Shown here piece by piece: positions 22,707 through 34,219 of a stretch of DNA of 64,000 bases. The stretch is from Azolla pinnata. Its lineage: Eukaryota > Streptophyta > Polypodiopsida > Salviniales > Salviniaceae. The stretch's first letter is position 1, and each line of letters starts with the position of its first letter. The position numbers and the translations under genes are program-made. The DNA lies in assembly GCA_037176905.1 (NCBI GenBank), contig JBBBWG010017779.1, forward strand, positions 16,040-80,039, read 5' to 3'. The notes beneath the pieces were generated by a model. The model saw nothing but the letters and a program-made list of their open reading frames with translations. It was not told where the DNA came from and searched no databases.

Positions 22707-23835
22707 AACAAGCCATGACAGTCAATTTCTATGGATTTCATTACAGATTTTCCATCTTCATAAGGTTTTGATGCTATTTTAACCGTAGTGGATCGATTGA
22801 CCAAAATTGCACATTTTTTGCGGTGTGTTAAGAGCATTAGTAGTCAAGAAACAACAGACATCATTATGCGGGAAGTATTTCGTCATCATAGTCTTCCAGA
22901 TAACATTATTAGTGATCGTGGTCTGCAATTTATCTCTCACTTTTGGAAGCACCTCTGTGACGGGCTCCGAATCACCTGCAAACTCTCTTCAACATATCAT
23001 CCTGAAACTGATGGCCTAACAGAGCGCACGATTCAAACATTTGAGCAGTATCTTCCATGCTTCATCAGTTACCAACAAGATGATTGGAGTCATCTATTAC
23101 ACCTTGTAGAGTTTGCGTACAATAACATTGTACACTCTTCTACCAAGGTCACATCTTTCTATGCTTATACTGGTAACCATCCTCGATGGTGTCTCTTGGA
23201 CATCCCAGTGCTCTCACCAAATCCTAGCACGGAGTAGCATCTCCATCGCCTGCAATAGCTTCAGTCCGAGTTGTCTTCACATCTTCAGAAAGCTCAAGCC
23301 CAATATAAGGCCCATGCAGATCGACATCGTCTTCCGTCTCCATTCAAGATTGGTGATTGGGTATGGTTGTTACGCCGCCACATCAAGCCTACTCGGCCAT
23401 GTGATAAGCTAAATTATTAACGCCTCAGTCCTTTTATCATCACGGAGCGGATTAATGACACAACCTTTCGTCTTGATCTTCCTGCAAATTTACGGCTTCA
23501 TCTCGTCTTTCATAGCTCTCTTCTAGAGCCTTGTCACACCAGCTCGATTCCCAATCGTGTCATGCCGCCCCCACCTCCTCTTCAACTTGCTGACGGCCCG
23601 GAGTACAAGGTAGCCTCCATTCTTGATTCTAAAATTGTGCGCAACAAGTTATATTATCTCGTTGATTGGTTGGACTATTCTCCGAGTGATCGCACATGGA
23701 AACCCGTCGTGTCGATCATGTTTGTAATGCTCAAACTCTTATCGACGACTTGCATAAGCACTATCCCAACAAACCCGGGCCTGCATTATTAACAACTCCT
23801 TCCACTTGTCGTTTTAGAAGGGAGAAGGGAGGATA
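22707..23835 (+). pseudogene. Ty3/gypsy chromovirus integrase-chromodomain relic 1
   Basis: Integrase core at 22725-23237 shows SMDFITDF, TVVDRLTKIAHF, FRHHSLPDNIISDRG, STYHPETDGLTERT and FVEFAYNN-like text (LVEFAYNNIVHSST). This is followed by a GPY/F-type segment broken by a stop at about 23235-23237. A chromodomain at 23586-23740 (YKVASILDSKIV, YYLVDWLDY, DRTWKP) closes the frame. Such chromodomains direct insertion into heterochromatin in the family. Gag, protease, RT and RNase H are absent. It is followed by a purine-rich tract (AGAAGGGAGAAGGGAGGATAG) and the 3' LTR. Confidence 0.85.
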
Positions 23836-23836
23836 G

Positions 23837-24292
23837 TGTAAAGAATCAATGAGCATTAAGTTTCCCTAGATTCGAACCCAGGATCTCGTACTACATGATA
23901 GGGAAGCCTAACCATTGAAATAGCTTATCAGAACATAAAATGGTAAAAGCTAATTTTTCATGATATAAGGATTATTGTATTCAGAGAAAACTCTAGAACT
24001 TTCTAGAACATTCTAAAACCTTCTAGAGTATCCTAAAATATGCTAGGAATAGAACATTCTAGAACTTTCTAGAAATCTTTAGGCTAATCCTATAAATAGA
24101 GCCATATACATCATATCAAATCAGTTCGAGTCAACGCCAGTCTTGAGCCTTAAGCTTTTCTTGTATCCAACTCCTCTTGTACTCATTGTATTCTAATAAA
24201 CTTACTCTTCTGTTATCTATCCACTTTCCTCTCTTCTTCTCTACTCTTATATTTTCTTTCAATTATTCAATCTCTTCCCTGGTTCGGACACA
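23837..24292 (+). mobile_element. Probable 3' LTR of gypsy relic 1
   Basis: It starts TGTAAAGAATCAATGAGC just after the purine-rich tract. It contains TATAAATAGAGCC (about 24091) as promoter and an AATAAA near 24195, and may end in TTCGGACACA. The 3' limit is my estimate from the TG...CA rule. On the minus strand it contains a tRNA-like stretch (CAATGGTTAGGC, CATGTAGTACGAG, GGGTTCGAATC). Confidence 0.55.
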
Positions 24293-24434
24293 CCCCTTCC
24301 AAATAGCGGGAAATACATCAAGGACTACAAGGGCACATTCATAAAGAATCAAAGGACATTACGAGAAGTTTGGTAAGGATGGTACTAACTTGGAACATGA
24401 AGGACTGTGGTCCATAAATATCTTAGGCCGACAG

Positions 24435-25510
24435 CGAATTGGCTAAACTCGGCACTTTCTACCACTTTCTAAGGGTTATGATGTCATTCTCATAGTGGTC
24501 GACCGCTTCACCAAAACGACACATTTCTTTCCCTGTGTGAAGGCTTTTACTAGTTAGGACACAACAAATATAGTTATACGAGAAGTATTCAAACATCATG
24601 GCCTTCCAGATGATATTATTAGTGATCGAGAACGTCAATTTATCTCAAAGTTCTGCCAGCACTTGCTTTAGATCCTAAAAATGTCTTCTAAACTTTCTTT
24701 GAGTTATGCCACTCAAACTGATGGTCAAAATGAACAAACAAACCAAACGTTCGAGCAATATCTTCGATACTTTATCAATTATCAACAAGATGATTGGGTT
24801 TATTTTTTGTATATGGTAGAATTTGCATTTAAGAATTCTATTCATTCTTGTACAGGATATAGTCCATTCTTTGCAAACACCGGATATCATCCTCGTTGAT
24901 GATGCTTGAACATTCAAATATCTCTAATAACCCTATTGTTCATGAACATTTATTGCAAGTAAAGGACATTCAAGCCAAGCTTTCTGACCATTTGCGTCAT
25001 GCTCAAACCTCATATAACAAAGCAGCACATCGACATCGTTTGGACTTTGACTCTAAGATTGAACCTAAGTTTCAAATTGGGGATCGAGTATGGTTGTTAC
25101 GACGCAATGTGAAACAACCAAACCCTGTGACAAAGTAAACTACCAACGTCTTGGTCCTTTTATGATATCTCACAAAATCAATGATTTTGCTTTTCAATTA
25201 CAACTACCTCGATATATAAATCTTCATTAAGTGTTCCATGTCTCATTACTTGAACCTTGTGCATCTAGTTTTATTTTAGGACAAATATTTTCACGCCCAC
25301 CTCCAATTTACCTAGTAGAAGACCAAAATATGAAGTTCAAGCTATTTTGGATTCGAAAATCATGTGCAACAAGTTATATTATATTGTAGACTGGCTAGGG
25401 TAAACGCCTAATGATCGGACATGCAAACTTGTTGAGAATGTTACTAATACTCATCAACTTTTAGAGGAATTCCTCGCTCTCGTGTTCTGACTTGTGGAAC
25501 TCATCATCAA
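24435..25510 (+). pseudogene. Ty3/gypsy integrase-chromodomain relic 2
   Basis: A second, more decayed member of the same family. It has [51 protein letters not shown] and AFKNSIHSCTGYSPFFAN up to a stop at 24897. Then, in another frame, come LLQVKDIQAKLSDHLRHAQ and FQIGDRVWLLRRNVK (GPY/F region) to about 25138. A degenerate chromodomain (AILDSKIMCNKLYYIVDWLG) lies at 25345-25410. Several stops and frameshifts. It shares the phrase QTFEQYL...ISYQQDDW with relic 1, so the two were closely related elements. Confidence 0.8.
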
Positions 25511-25754
25511 AAGAGGGAGATAGTATCATGACTACCAGCACACAAAGGTTTATAGGTAGCTTTGAACCTATGATCTATGACTATATAGGTAAATTAAATC
25601 TTATGCATTAAACTATCTTATTTCAATCAATAAATATTAGATTGTAATACTTGATCATATCTTAAACATTTCCAATTAACATAAAAAAACGACTTGCGAC
25701 ATCTGCTGACATTGCGAGTCCGCATAACCACCCAAGTGGCAATCATGCAAGCAA
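25511..25754. other. Short spacer between gypsy relic 2 and the copia LTR
   Basis: After a purine-rich AAAAGAGGGAGATAG (about 25518) the sequence may contain the start of another LTR, but no second copy is available to define it. No gene is visible. Confidence 0.35.
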
Positions 25755-26098
25755 TGTCGAATACGTGCATCTAATGGTCGTGTTCACACTGTCCATAAGT
25801 GAACGGGCCATATTTGTAATAAGCCGAAAAGGCTTCAGCCCTAGCTTGGGGGTATAAATACCAAGCTTGTATGGCCGTCCAAAGGGGGTTGCTCCAACTC
25901 TTGTGAATAGAAGTTCTATTCTTGTGCCTATCCCTCTCTCTCACTCTCTCTTGTGCCTCTGCTGCTACTTCTCACCGCCTCAGATTTGAAGCCTCCTCCT
26001 TCAGATCTGATCTTCTCTTTGTTCTAATCAACCTCTTGACATCTCCAACGTACTACTGGAAGTTAGTGCCTTGTTCCGCTTGACGGTCTCTCCCAACA
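25755..26098 (+). mobile_element. 5' LTR of a Ty1/copia element
   Basis: It begins TGTCGAATACG and ends CTCTCCCAACA, a TG...CA LTR of 344 bp. A reversed full-length copy at 34440-34802 defines both ends. It contains GGTATAAATACCAAG as TATA region (about 25850) and a CT-rich stretch. A truncated third copy ends at 29173. The element's primer-binding site follows 2 bp later. Confidence 0.85.
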
Positions 26099-26100
26099 TT

Positions 26101-26118
26101 TGGTATTAGAGCGCGGAT
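26101..26118 (+). other. Copia primer-binding site (initiator tRNA-Met)
   Basis: TGGTATTAGAGC matches the usual TGGTATCAGAGC, complementary to the 3' end of initiator tRNA-Met, with one change. It lies directly after the LTR, as expected for priming of minus-strand DNA. Confidence 0.75.
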
Positions 26119-26785
26119 TCTTCCGCTGCAGGCCGTCATCTGCTGCTACTATCTTCCTGCTGTATTCAACTCAGTGTGGACATCAAGAGCGTGTGGTTTG
26201 GAGAAGATTCAAGACAGTTACGACCATCCGTAACTTTTTGACAGACGACTAAAAATTCAAGCTTTCTAAGAGTTTTCTGCGACATCTTCTATTGTGCAAC
26301 ACATCATCGTGTTCGCCTTGACGTCAGGGAGAGAATGTAAGGTACGACACTACATTTGAAGTAACCCGCAGAGAGTTACGACCGTTTTACTGCAATCTGT
26401 AGTAAAACGCTCTATCGTAATCTAATCCGTACAGTGTATGATTAGATCGCGATTCCGACAGTCGTACTCTCTTTAATAGCGCTTTGTACTCACTTCGGAC
26501 GAAGCCAGAGGCCTGTGTTCACTCCGTGCATCAGAAGAGTCAGAACGACTCGTTCTTCTGCGGACTAGGCGTAATAGTCCGATTTCGACTCGGACTTTGA
26601 CAACACGGTTCATACTCACTTCGGACAGAGCCGTCGTGCTCGTGCCCACTCCGAGTAGAACCGTAATCCCCTTCACGTTCGTGTCCAACTCGGTTAGAAC
26701 GCATTCCGGGTAGACTGTAGTGTAGTCGTACTCACCCACGGTCATAACCACTCTCCACAGAAGTACGGACGAGCCTTCTCGACAA

Positions 26786-27586
26786 ATGGCTTCGACATCC
26801 GGCTCATCTGAGATGAGTCTAAGGAAGTTCGACGAGATCAACTTCTGGAAGGAGCAGATGCAGGACTATCTCATAGTCCGCAGCTAGATCGATCCAATAG
26901 AACATGAGACAACTCCGACAACATACAAGCCGGAAGAATGGACAAAGCTGGACCGGGTAGCCCGTGCCACCATTCGGATGCATCTGTCGGAATCCGTGTA
27001 CTACACAGTTCAGTCATGTACGACAACAAAAGAATTGTGGAAGATGTTGTCGGACACATATGAGAAGAAGGTGGCCGCTACAAAGATTTATTTGATACGA
27101 CACCTTTACAACTTGCGGATGAAGGAATCCGACTCGATCACGGCTCACCTAAACGAGTACGAAGGAATCATTTCCCAGCTGTCAGCACACGGGATGACGA
27201 TTGATAATAAGCTGAAAGCTCTATTGTTGATGAGTAGCCTTCCACTGTCCTGGGAAACCTTAATCACGACCGTATGCAACCTAGCTGCTGCGGCCGTGAA
27301 GTACTCCGAGATTACGAGCTCCATTCTGTCTAAAGACGCTCGGAGGAAAACGTTTGTTCAGAACTCGGCAAGTGAAGCATACACCGTACAGAGTACGGGT
27401 GATCGACAACAACATCGTGCACAAAGTTCCTCACGCGGGCCGAACGCGACGAGAAATCGAAGTAAGTGTAAGGATTTACGGAGGTGCAATTATTGCAAGA
27501 AACCTGGACACATCAAGGCCGACTGCCAAGCCTCAAAACGAAGAACGAAAAATTTCAGCAAAAGGGCAATCATACGGAGGAGGTGA
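26786..27586 (+). pseudogene. Copia gag with an in-frame stop
   Basis: The frame starts MASTSGSSEMSLRKFDE at 26786. It has a TAG at 26885 in codon 34, where a Gln codon would fit, and then continues open to 27586. The body is a copia-type gag polyprotein (SESVYYTVQSCTTTKELW, LYNLRMKESDSITAHLNEYE) and ends with a CCHC zinc knuckle, CNYCKKPGHIKADC (27487-27528). Gag would package element RNA into particles. The single nonsense change is the only defect visible in gag. Confidence 0.85.
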
Positions 27587-27589
27587 ACT

Positions 27590-28998
27590 TTTGCGGTTCA
27601 TCTTCTACGAATTCACGGCGCACAACCGGAGCTACTACGGAGGATGATCCGAACATCCTCACTGTGGAGAGCATGGCCGAAGCAGAAGTTCTGCTCACGA
27701 CGGAGGAAGCCACCAGCTGGCTACTCGACTCGAGTGTCTCTTACCACGTAACTCTGTTCCGATCGCAATTCCGACAGTATACGGCTCGAAGTTTCGATCT
27801 TGTACGCTTCGTAAATTCGCAACATTGTGCGGTTATTGGCATTGGTACAGTAGAGCTCAACCTTTCGGGTGGCTCTACAATGGTACTCCACGATGTTCGA
27901 CACGTCCCTGAGCTTTCAAGGTCACTCATTTCGGTGGGACAACTTGACGAAGCAGGCATCTGTGCCAAAGGGAACCTCCTACTTGCTCGTGGCCCGAAGA
28001 TATATTCACTGTATCCTTTGTATGTCACACTCAGAGAGGGTGACTTATTCCTCGTGGATATTCCGGTGTCATCACTATGGCATGGAAGACTCGGCCACCT
28101 GAGCAAAGCCGACATCATGTATCTATTAAAGGCCGACTACATTCCCAAGCTCTCCTTCTCGACCATCAGTTTTGCGAGCATTGCCAGTACGACAATCAAG
28201 TCGCGGCCCCACATCCGACTAGTGTACCGAGAGAATCGAGTCCACTCGATTTGGTCAATTCGGACATCTGTGGCTCGATGCCACATCAATCTCTCGGTGG
28301 AGCGTCGTACTTTATCACCTTCATCGACGACACTACGCGAAAGGTGCGGGCTTATCAGACTCGGACAAAAAATCGTGTTTTCACGATCTTTAAGGATTGG
28401 CTCGCAATGGTCGAGAATCAGATGGATCGGAAGCTGAAATGCCGACGATCCGATAACGGGGGAGAGTATAAGTCTGATGAGTTCGTCCAATTTTGCCGAG
28501 AACGTGACATCAGACGAGAATTTACGGCTCCTTACAGTCCGGAGCAAAATGGAGTTGCAGAACGGATGAATCGGACAATCCAGGATCGGATTGTTTCTGT
28601 TGCACCATTTTGGACTTACGGGTGGCTTCTGGGCCGGGGCGCTACTTACAGCCGTGCACATCATCAACATGTCGTCGAGTAGGCCTCTTGAATCGAAAAT
28701 TCCGCAAGAGGTTTGGACAGGAAGAAAACTGGATTAGGGAAAGCTGCGGATATTCAGATGTGAAGCATACACACTTGTGCCAAGGGACGAGCGTCGTAAA
28801 CTCGAGTCACGGTCACGGAAATGCGTTTTCCTAGGATATGGACCTGACGGAAGTTTCGGCTATCGCTTATGGGACTCGGAGACTCACCAAGTCGTCCGAA
28901 GTTCGGATGTAGTTTTCAACGAGTCCGTAATGCACAAGGCTGCCGAGCGCCCGATAGAATTACGAGAGTTACGTTTGCGAACGTACCTACTCCTCTAG
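27590..28998 (+). pseudogene. Copia protease-integrase relic lacking RT and RNase H
   Basis: Protease region at 27640-27950 has WLLDSSVSYHVT, where the catalytic D-S/T-G is expected, so the active-site Gly is lost. A pre-integrase segment (LWHGRLGHLSKADIMYLLK, about 28078) follows. After a frameshift near 28150 the integrase continues with LDLVNSDICGSM, GGASYFITFIDD, RRSDNGGEYKS and YSPEQNGVAERMN. The C-terminal part, SRKCVFLGYGPDG to 28998, is in yet another frame. The reading then runs straight into a truncated LTR at about 29030. The whole reverse transcriptase and RNase H region is missing, so this copy is dead and internally deleted. Confidence 0.85.
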
Positions 28999-29029
28999 AT
29001 GGACCAACACAGCATACGAGGTCGGCTTC

Positions 29030-29173
29030 ACGGTCAGCCAACTCTCTTGTACCTCTGCCGCCACTTCTCACCGCCTCAGATCTGATCTTCTCTTTGTTCT
29101 AATCTACCTCTTGACATCTCAAACGTACTACTGGAAGTTAGTGCCTTGTTCCGCCTGACGGTCTCTCCCAACA
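29030..29173 (+). mobile_element. Truncated 3' LTR of the copia element
   Basis: It matches the last third of the 5' LTR, from CTCTTGTACCTCTGCCGCC to GGTCTCTCCCAACA. The first ~200 bp of the LTR are gone, so the deletion that removed RT/RNase H also took the LTR start. Confidence 0.8.
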
Positions 29174-29304
29174 TGCAAGCCACATGGCAAGCATGCATGA
29201 GGCGTAGACTTATATAAATATTGAGTTAGTCTAAGTATTGAACCATTCCGGTTAAACGCAAGTCTTCGGCATCTTGTACTCCAAGTCTCTTGGTAATACA
29301 TAAC

Positions 29305-31865
29305 TCGTCTTCTTGTTCTTATTAATTTTCTTCTTGTCATGTTCGTGTCTTCCGAGTCCATCTTTGTGATGAATAATCCTAATCACAAAGCCAAAGATGC
29401 GTGATAATAAACATACGGTAGTAGACGTGCATATTTTTTTTACAGTCAAGGAAAAATATTCGACACACGATAAATAATCCAACCACTGTGGAACATCAAT
29501 AGCATCTCCCATACATATTCGAAGCGGTACCGATGGATCGATGGATCTTGTGAAAAGGTATTCGGATCAAATTGATTAGAAGAAACGATTGGTGGCTATT
29601 GATACCTGATTGTTATCCCTATCAAACACAATCAGGTCAATTATCTTGGTCCAATAGCTTTGACTATGGGAGCCTCAAAAAATCTATTTTGATCAATAGC
29701 CCAAAGCAAACATTATGCCAAATCGGAAGACGTTAAAGTAAAATATAGGCATACATCATGTGGGACTATACATTAAAAAGACATTAGATGAAAAGGATGG
29801 ATGATGATTTGACATCCAATTGCTATCATCGCCACAAAAGCTGGAATATTTTTTGCAAGCCAACGGTGCACGACAAAGAAAGATGACCAAAGAAAATATG
29901 GTAACATCATTGCTTTTGCCCATCATTCGATTGGGCCTACAAAAATGCATTGCAATGTTTCCAAATATAATATTATGCCTAGTATGACACAATATCTCAT
30001 TGATCCTCTAATTGTTAAAGATCCTTTTTCCAATGTTACGATGGTTTTTACGCTTGGAAGCCAAGTTAGACCATCATAAATTTTTCACATAAGACCCCTA
30101 ACTTGGAACCAAAGTCCCCGGAGTTCAGTTATGAATTGGAGACTCCTATAATCGTTAGTAGTAAAAATTGTTAAGATAGAGCATTTAATAGTTCTCACAA
30201 AAAGAATATTTCATTTTAACAAAAGAGATATGTCAATCTTGCAAAAGAGTTTGTTTAGTATGGCAAGCGGCTTTATTTGCCATGCTATGCACCAAGGATT
30301 TTAGTGAAGAATGCATTGGTGCATTGGTATTGAAATTTAAAAGTGTTATTCGAGAATGAAAAAAAAAAACTCTTAAGATTAAAATGAACAATTCATTTTT
30401 TTAATGTAATATATAAAATAAAAAATACTTATTAAGTTTAAATTAAAATAAAACTATATATAAGAAAAAGTATATACATGGGTGTCGTAAGTAGCTCATG
30501 CATTAAGCTATCATACACTAGCATCTATGGAGCTACCTCCTTCATCGACCTTGCAAACCGGTACTTCCAGTGTAGCAACACTAGTTAGCAACCCAATACG
30601 GATCAATGATGTGAATAAGCTTAATGATGCTAATAGAGAGCATATTGGGATAGTTTTGGCTAAGATAAGCGAGATAATATCCGTTTCGGTACGGCAAACC
30701 TGTCTATGCTCATTCGAGCAGAGAATCCATCCCAAGCACGAGGAGCTCAAGAGTGAGCTCGATGCATGGCTGCAGCTGAATCGGCTGGGCGACAATGGAA
30801 TCGTGGGCTACGAGAAGCTGCTCACATCTGGCTTTGACTTGTTTGTGAGCGGTTCCAGTCTAGCGTGGCCTGTTTGTGGTGTTCTCATGGAATTCGCATT
30901 GGGCATCGACCTTTCAGATCGCCTTCTCCAAAACCCGCTTGTGCTCGGACTCCAAAGTGCATTGCAGCCTGCCTCCACATGGCGTTGACAATCGACATCT
31001 ACTCCTTTCGCAAGGAGCTCGCCGAAGGAGACCTCATCAACCTTGTGCCCGTTCTTCTCCTCCAGCATCTCGACGACTACAACAATCATAAAGATCGGAC
31101 CGCCGTAGCTAGTGATCCCGACTGCATCGCAGCTGCCATCGTCTCTCGAGCGATGGATATGGTGAAGGACTTGGATGAGCAATGCCTTCGAATCATGGAT
31201 GACATCGATGCTTCGCCTAACTTGCTTGGAGAAGAAAGAGTGGAGGTCCAAAAGTACATGCAAGGCGTCTCCGCTTGGATGGCAGGGAATGTGGAGTGGC
31301 ATAAGCACTCGGCACGTTACACTTCTCATTGACCATTCATATGACATTTTCATATGGTTCCTCATCATCCCAGGTACTGCATATTGCACCCCTTGTAGCC
31401 CTAATAATAATCAGTTGACTATCTTTCAACTCTCTATCTAGTATTTTCCGGTTGGTGATATTGTACTAGTTCCTATGCAAACACCTTTAATGATGCCTAC
31501 GTTACGTGTAGTGCATACTCTACCATGATTACATAGTTGTTATATGTTTGTCATTAATTTCCATGATTTGCTTTTGTGATGAATGAAGAGAACTGAATTT
31601 CAGTATTAATGCTGGATGTATATACGTTTGCAATCTCGCATGTATGTCTGCTTATGTATGTGAATATGCCTTACACATGTATAATTACCAGATAAACATG
31701 CATGCATGTATGTATATATGCATGCGTACATATTTAAAAAATGAATATGCACAAATACGTATACCTATGAGATGAAGATGCATGTCTACATATATAGACA
31801 TCAATAAATATACATACAAAGATGAATATGCAGATCCAGATGATAGGTTGCTAGGAAATAATTTA
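29305..31865 (+). repeat. Segmental duplication, copy A
   Basis: It shares long stretches with 36785-39235 (copy B), in the same order: GTGTCTTCCGAGTCCATC, AATAATCCAACCACTGTGG, CCATACATATTCGA, GAAACGATTGGTGGCTATTG, then the terpene synthase pieces, then CATATGACATTTTCATATGG to TAGGTTGCTAGGAAATAATT. An inverted, partial copy C lies at 31925-34210. Copy A carries extra sequence at about 30240-30530 that copy B lacks. Confidence 0.85.
30527..31332 (+). pseudogene. Microbial-type terpene synthase-like (MTPSL) pseudogene, copy A
   Basis: The first frame (30527-30988) includes DAWLQLNRLGDNGIVGYEKL and AWPVCGVLMEFALGIDLSDR. The second frame continues from about 30976 to the stop at 31332 with ACLHMAL, TIDIYSFRKE, LINLVPVLLLQ, MDMVKDLDEQ and WMAGNVEWHKHSARY. 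Comparison with copy B shows a 5-bp insertion (TTGCA) near 30962. The first residue of the metal-binding NSE motif is changed (N to I). The central part with the Asp-rich motif is missing between FDLFVSG and SSLAWPVC. Terpene synthases of this class cyclise prenyl diphosphates. The family is known from non-seed plants. This copy cannot be functional. Confidence 0.85.
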
Positions 31866-31924
31866 CGTAGATTGTAATAGTTGTATTCGTCCAAAATACT
31901 AAACGCAAATATGCGAATGATAAA
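31866..31924. other. Junction between duplication copies A and C
   Basis: Copy A ends near 31865 and the inverted copy C begins near 31925. The intervening ~60 bp are AT-rich and match neither. The two copies therefore face each other tail to tail. Confidence 0.5.
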
Positions 31925-31933
31925 CGAGTGCGT

Positions 31934-32323
31934 TTACAAGTCCCTCACCGCCGCCACCAAGACTTCCAATGTTTTGGCGTCAGCTCCCAAGTGAGCTGGA
32001 TCGTCGAGATAGGTGTCGACGACGAACAAATATACCATCTACTTGACGAGCGGCAACATGAGCGTGCCCTTGGTGTCGGGATTCACCATGCTTGCTAACA
32101 AGTCGAAGCCAGACATGAGGAGCCTCTCATAGCCCACGATTCCATTGTCCCTCAACTGATGCAGCTGGAGCTATGCACTGAGCTCGCTCTTGAGCTCCTC
32201 GTACTTGGGATGGATACTTTGTTCGACTGAGCATAGATAGGTTTGCCGTGCCGCAACGGGTATTCCAATATGCTCTCCATTAGCATCATTAAGCTGATTC
32301 ACATCATTGATGCATGAAGACAT
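31934..32323 (-). pseudogene. MTPSL pseudogene, copy C (N-terminal part)
   Basis: Read from ATG at 32323 it gives 130 codons with two in-frame TAG stops and a final TAA. It starts MSSCINDVNQLNDANGEHIG and goes on through HPKYEELKSELSA (stop), LRDNGIVGYERLLMSGFDLL and MLPLVK (stop). It reaches the Asp-rich metal-binding region VVDTYLDDPAHLGAD. At both stops a Trp codon fits the neighbouring copies or the family. This copy keeps the piece that copy A lost, and lacks the C-terminal half found in A and B. The second Asp expected in the family's DDxxD-like motif is Thr here. Nonfunctional. Confidence 0.8.
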
Positions 32324-32329
32324 GGTAAC

Positions 32330-33100
32330 AACTATATAAAAGTGTTAAAAAGAAGCAAAAGTGAAACTTATTAAATATGAAAACATTTTTATCACAAGAC
32401 TCATAATCTTAAGAATGACAACACAATTCTCGGGTCCAACAAGATGCCTCTACTTATATCGTGGTGCTCACAATTGAGATCTGTTTGTTCGAAGGTGTGG
32501 CGATACTCATGATACTCTGAATAAGAGGAAGTAACAAAGTCTATGATAGGTTATTTGGATAGAGTATAGATGGAACGGAGAATATTGATACAAAGCTAAT
32601 AAGTTTCGAACAAATAACCTCACAATAGCTAGAAACAGTAACTATGAATTAGATAGAACATAAGCATAAAAAAATGTTGATGTCGGATAAATATTATTGG
32701 TTTTTTCTTTCGATTATTTGGCAAACATGTCATTATTCTATAAAAATAATAATAATAGAAATTTATTACAATTATAGTTTTTTTTTTGTAGAAAGCACAT
32801 TATAACCATTTTAGAACTGTTAGGAAGCTGCCATTAAGGAATCGAATCACCAAGCTTGCACTAAGTCCTAAAAAAGAAGAAAACAATGGATTTTGTTGTT
32901 TTTTGGTGATTTTAACAAATAATTTTTAATATCAATGTTAATCACTTCCTTTTTAAATTACTTAAACTAGGATCACAAACATGCATTGCCAACTTAGATT
33001 TATTGACTAATTAAGAAAATGTTTGAGTATAATTGATTATCAATTTAGCATCACTAAGGCTAGGATTAAAGGACATCATAACATTGAAAAAAGAAAAAGG
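32330..33100. other. AT-rich spacer inside the inverted copy C
   Basis: No gene is visible. It occupies the place that in copy A lies between the shared upstream block and the terpene synthase start. A direct homologue is not obvious, so this part has either diverged or been inserted. Confidence 0.45.
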
Positions 33101-34210
33101 AAAGAATGGCCATAATCTTTTAACAATTAAAAGATCAATAAGAGTGTGTAACTGACCATTGATTTGGTCACATTAGGCAACATGTTATATTTGGCAACAT
33201 TGCAACGCATTTTTGTAGCTCTGATCAAATGGTGACCCAAAGAAATTTACCATATTTTCTTCGGCTATCTTTTTCTGTTGTGCACTCTAAAAATCAAGGC
33301 GTTGGCTTGCAAGAAGTGTTCCAATTAAAGGAAGGCCATAATCTTTAACAATTAAAGGATCAATAAGAGAGTGTAACTGACCATGGATTTGGCCATATTA
33401 GGCATAATGTTATATTTGGCAACATTGCAATGTTTTTTCGTAGGTCCGATCAAATGGTGGGCCAAAGCAATAGTGTTACCATATTTTCTTTAGCTATCTT
33501 TTTCTATCATGCACTCTAGAAATCAAGGTGTTGGCTTGCAAGAAGTGTTCCAATTAGAGGAAGGCCATAACTTTTAACAATTAAAGGATAGATAAGACAA
33601 TGTAACTGACCATGGATTTGGCCATATTAGGCATAATGTTATATTTGGCAACATTGCAATGCATTTTTGTAGGCCTGATCGAATAATGGGCCAAACCAAT
33701 GATGTTACTATATTTTCTTTGGCCGTCTTTTTCTGTTGTATAGTCTAAAAATGAAGGCGTTGGCTTGCAAGAAGTGTTCCAATTTTTGTGGTGATAATAG
33801 CAATTGGGTGTCAATCATCATCAATCCTTTTCTTCTAATGTCCTTTTAATGTGTAGTCACACATGATGTATGCCTATATTTTATTTTAATGTCTTTTGCT
33901 TTGGTACCATCTTTGCTTTGGCCCAGTGATCAAGACACATTTTTTGAGGCTCTCGCACTCAAGGCTATTGGCCCATGAGAATTGACCTAATTTTATTTGG
34001 TAGGGATAACAATTAGGTATCGATAGCCACCAATCGTTTTCTTGTAATTAGTGTGATCCGGATACCTTTTCACAAGATCAACAGATCGATCGATGGGCCC
34101 ATGATACATGAACAATGTTATAATAGTGTCATATGTTACAATAACATTAAACCGCTTCGAATATGTATGGGACATGCTGTTGATGTTCCACAATGTTTGT
34201 ATTATTCATG
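33100..34210 (-). repeat. Segmental duplication, inverted copy C (upstream block)
   Basis: Its reverse complement matches the upstream part of copies A (about 29510-30010) and B (about 36970-37510). Shared phrases include CTTTTCACAAGATCAA, GGTATCGATAGCCACCAATCG, GGCTTGCAAGAAGTGTTCCA and GGCATAATGTTATATTTGGCAAC. It contains an internal triplication, listed separately. Confidence 0.8.
33108..33790. repeat. Three tandem copies of a ~228-bp unit
   Basis: GGCCATAA starts at 33108, 33334 and 33563, so the period is 226-229 bp. Each unit runs through AATAAGA..TGTAACTGACCAT, TATATTTGGCAACATTGCAA, CCATATTTTCTT and GTTGGCTTGCAAGAAGTGTT. Copies A and B have this segment once, so the amplification happened only in copy C. 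Confidence 0.85.
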
Positions 34211-34219
34211 TGTCCTGCT

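Noticed and set aside
28137-28670. 177-codon minus-strand frame
   Set aside because: It is antisense to the copia integrase, which is clearly readable on the plus strand.
30808-31389. 193-codon minus-strand frame
   Set aside because: It is antisense to the terpene synthase copy A. The plus strand carries recognisable motifs (NSE region, WMAG..W...RY).
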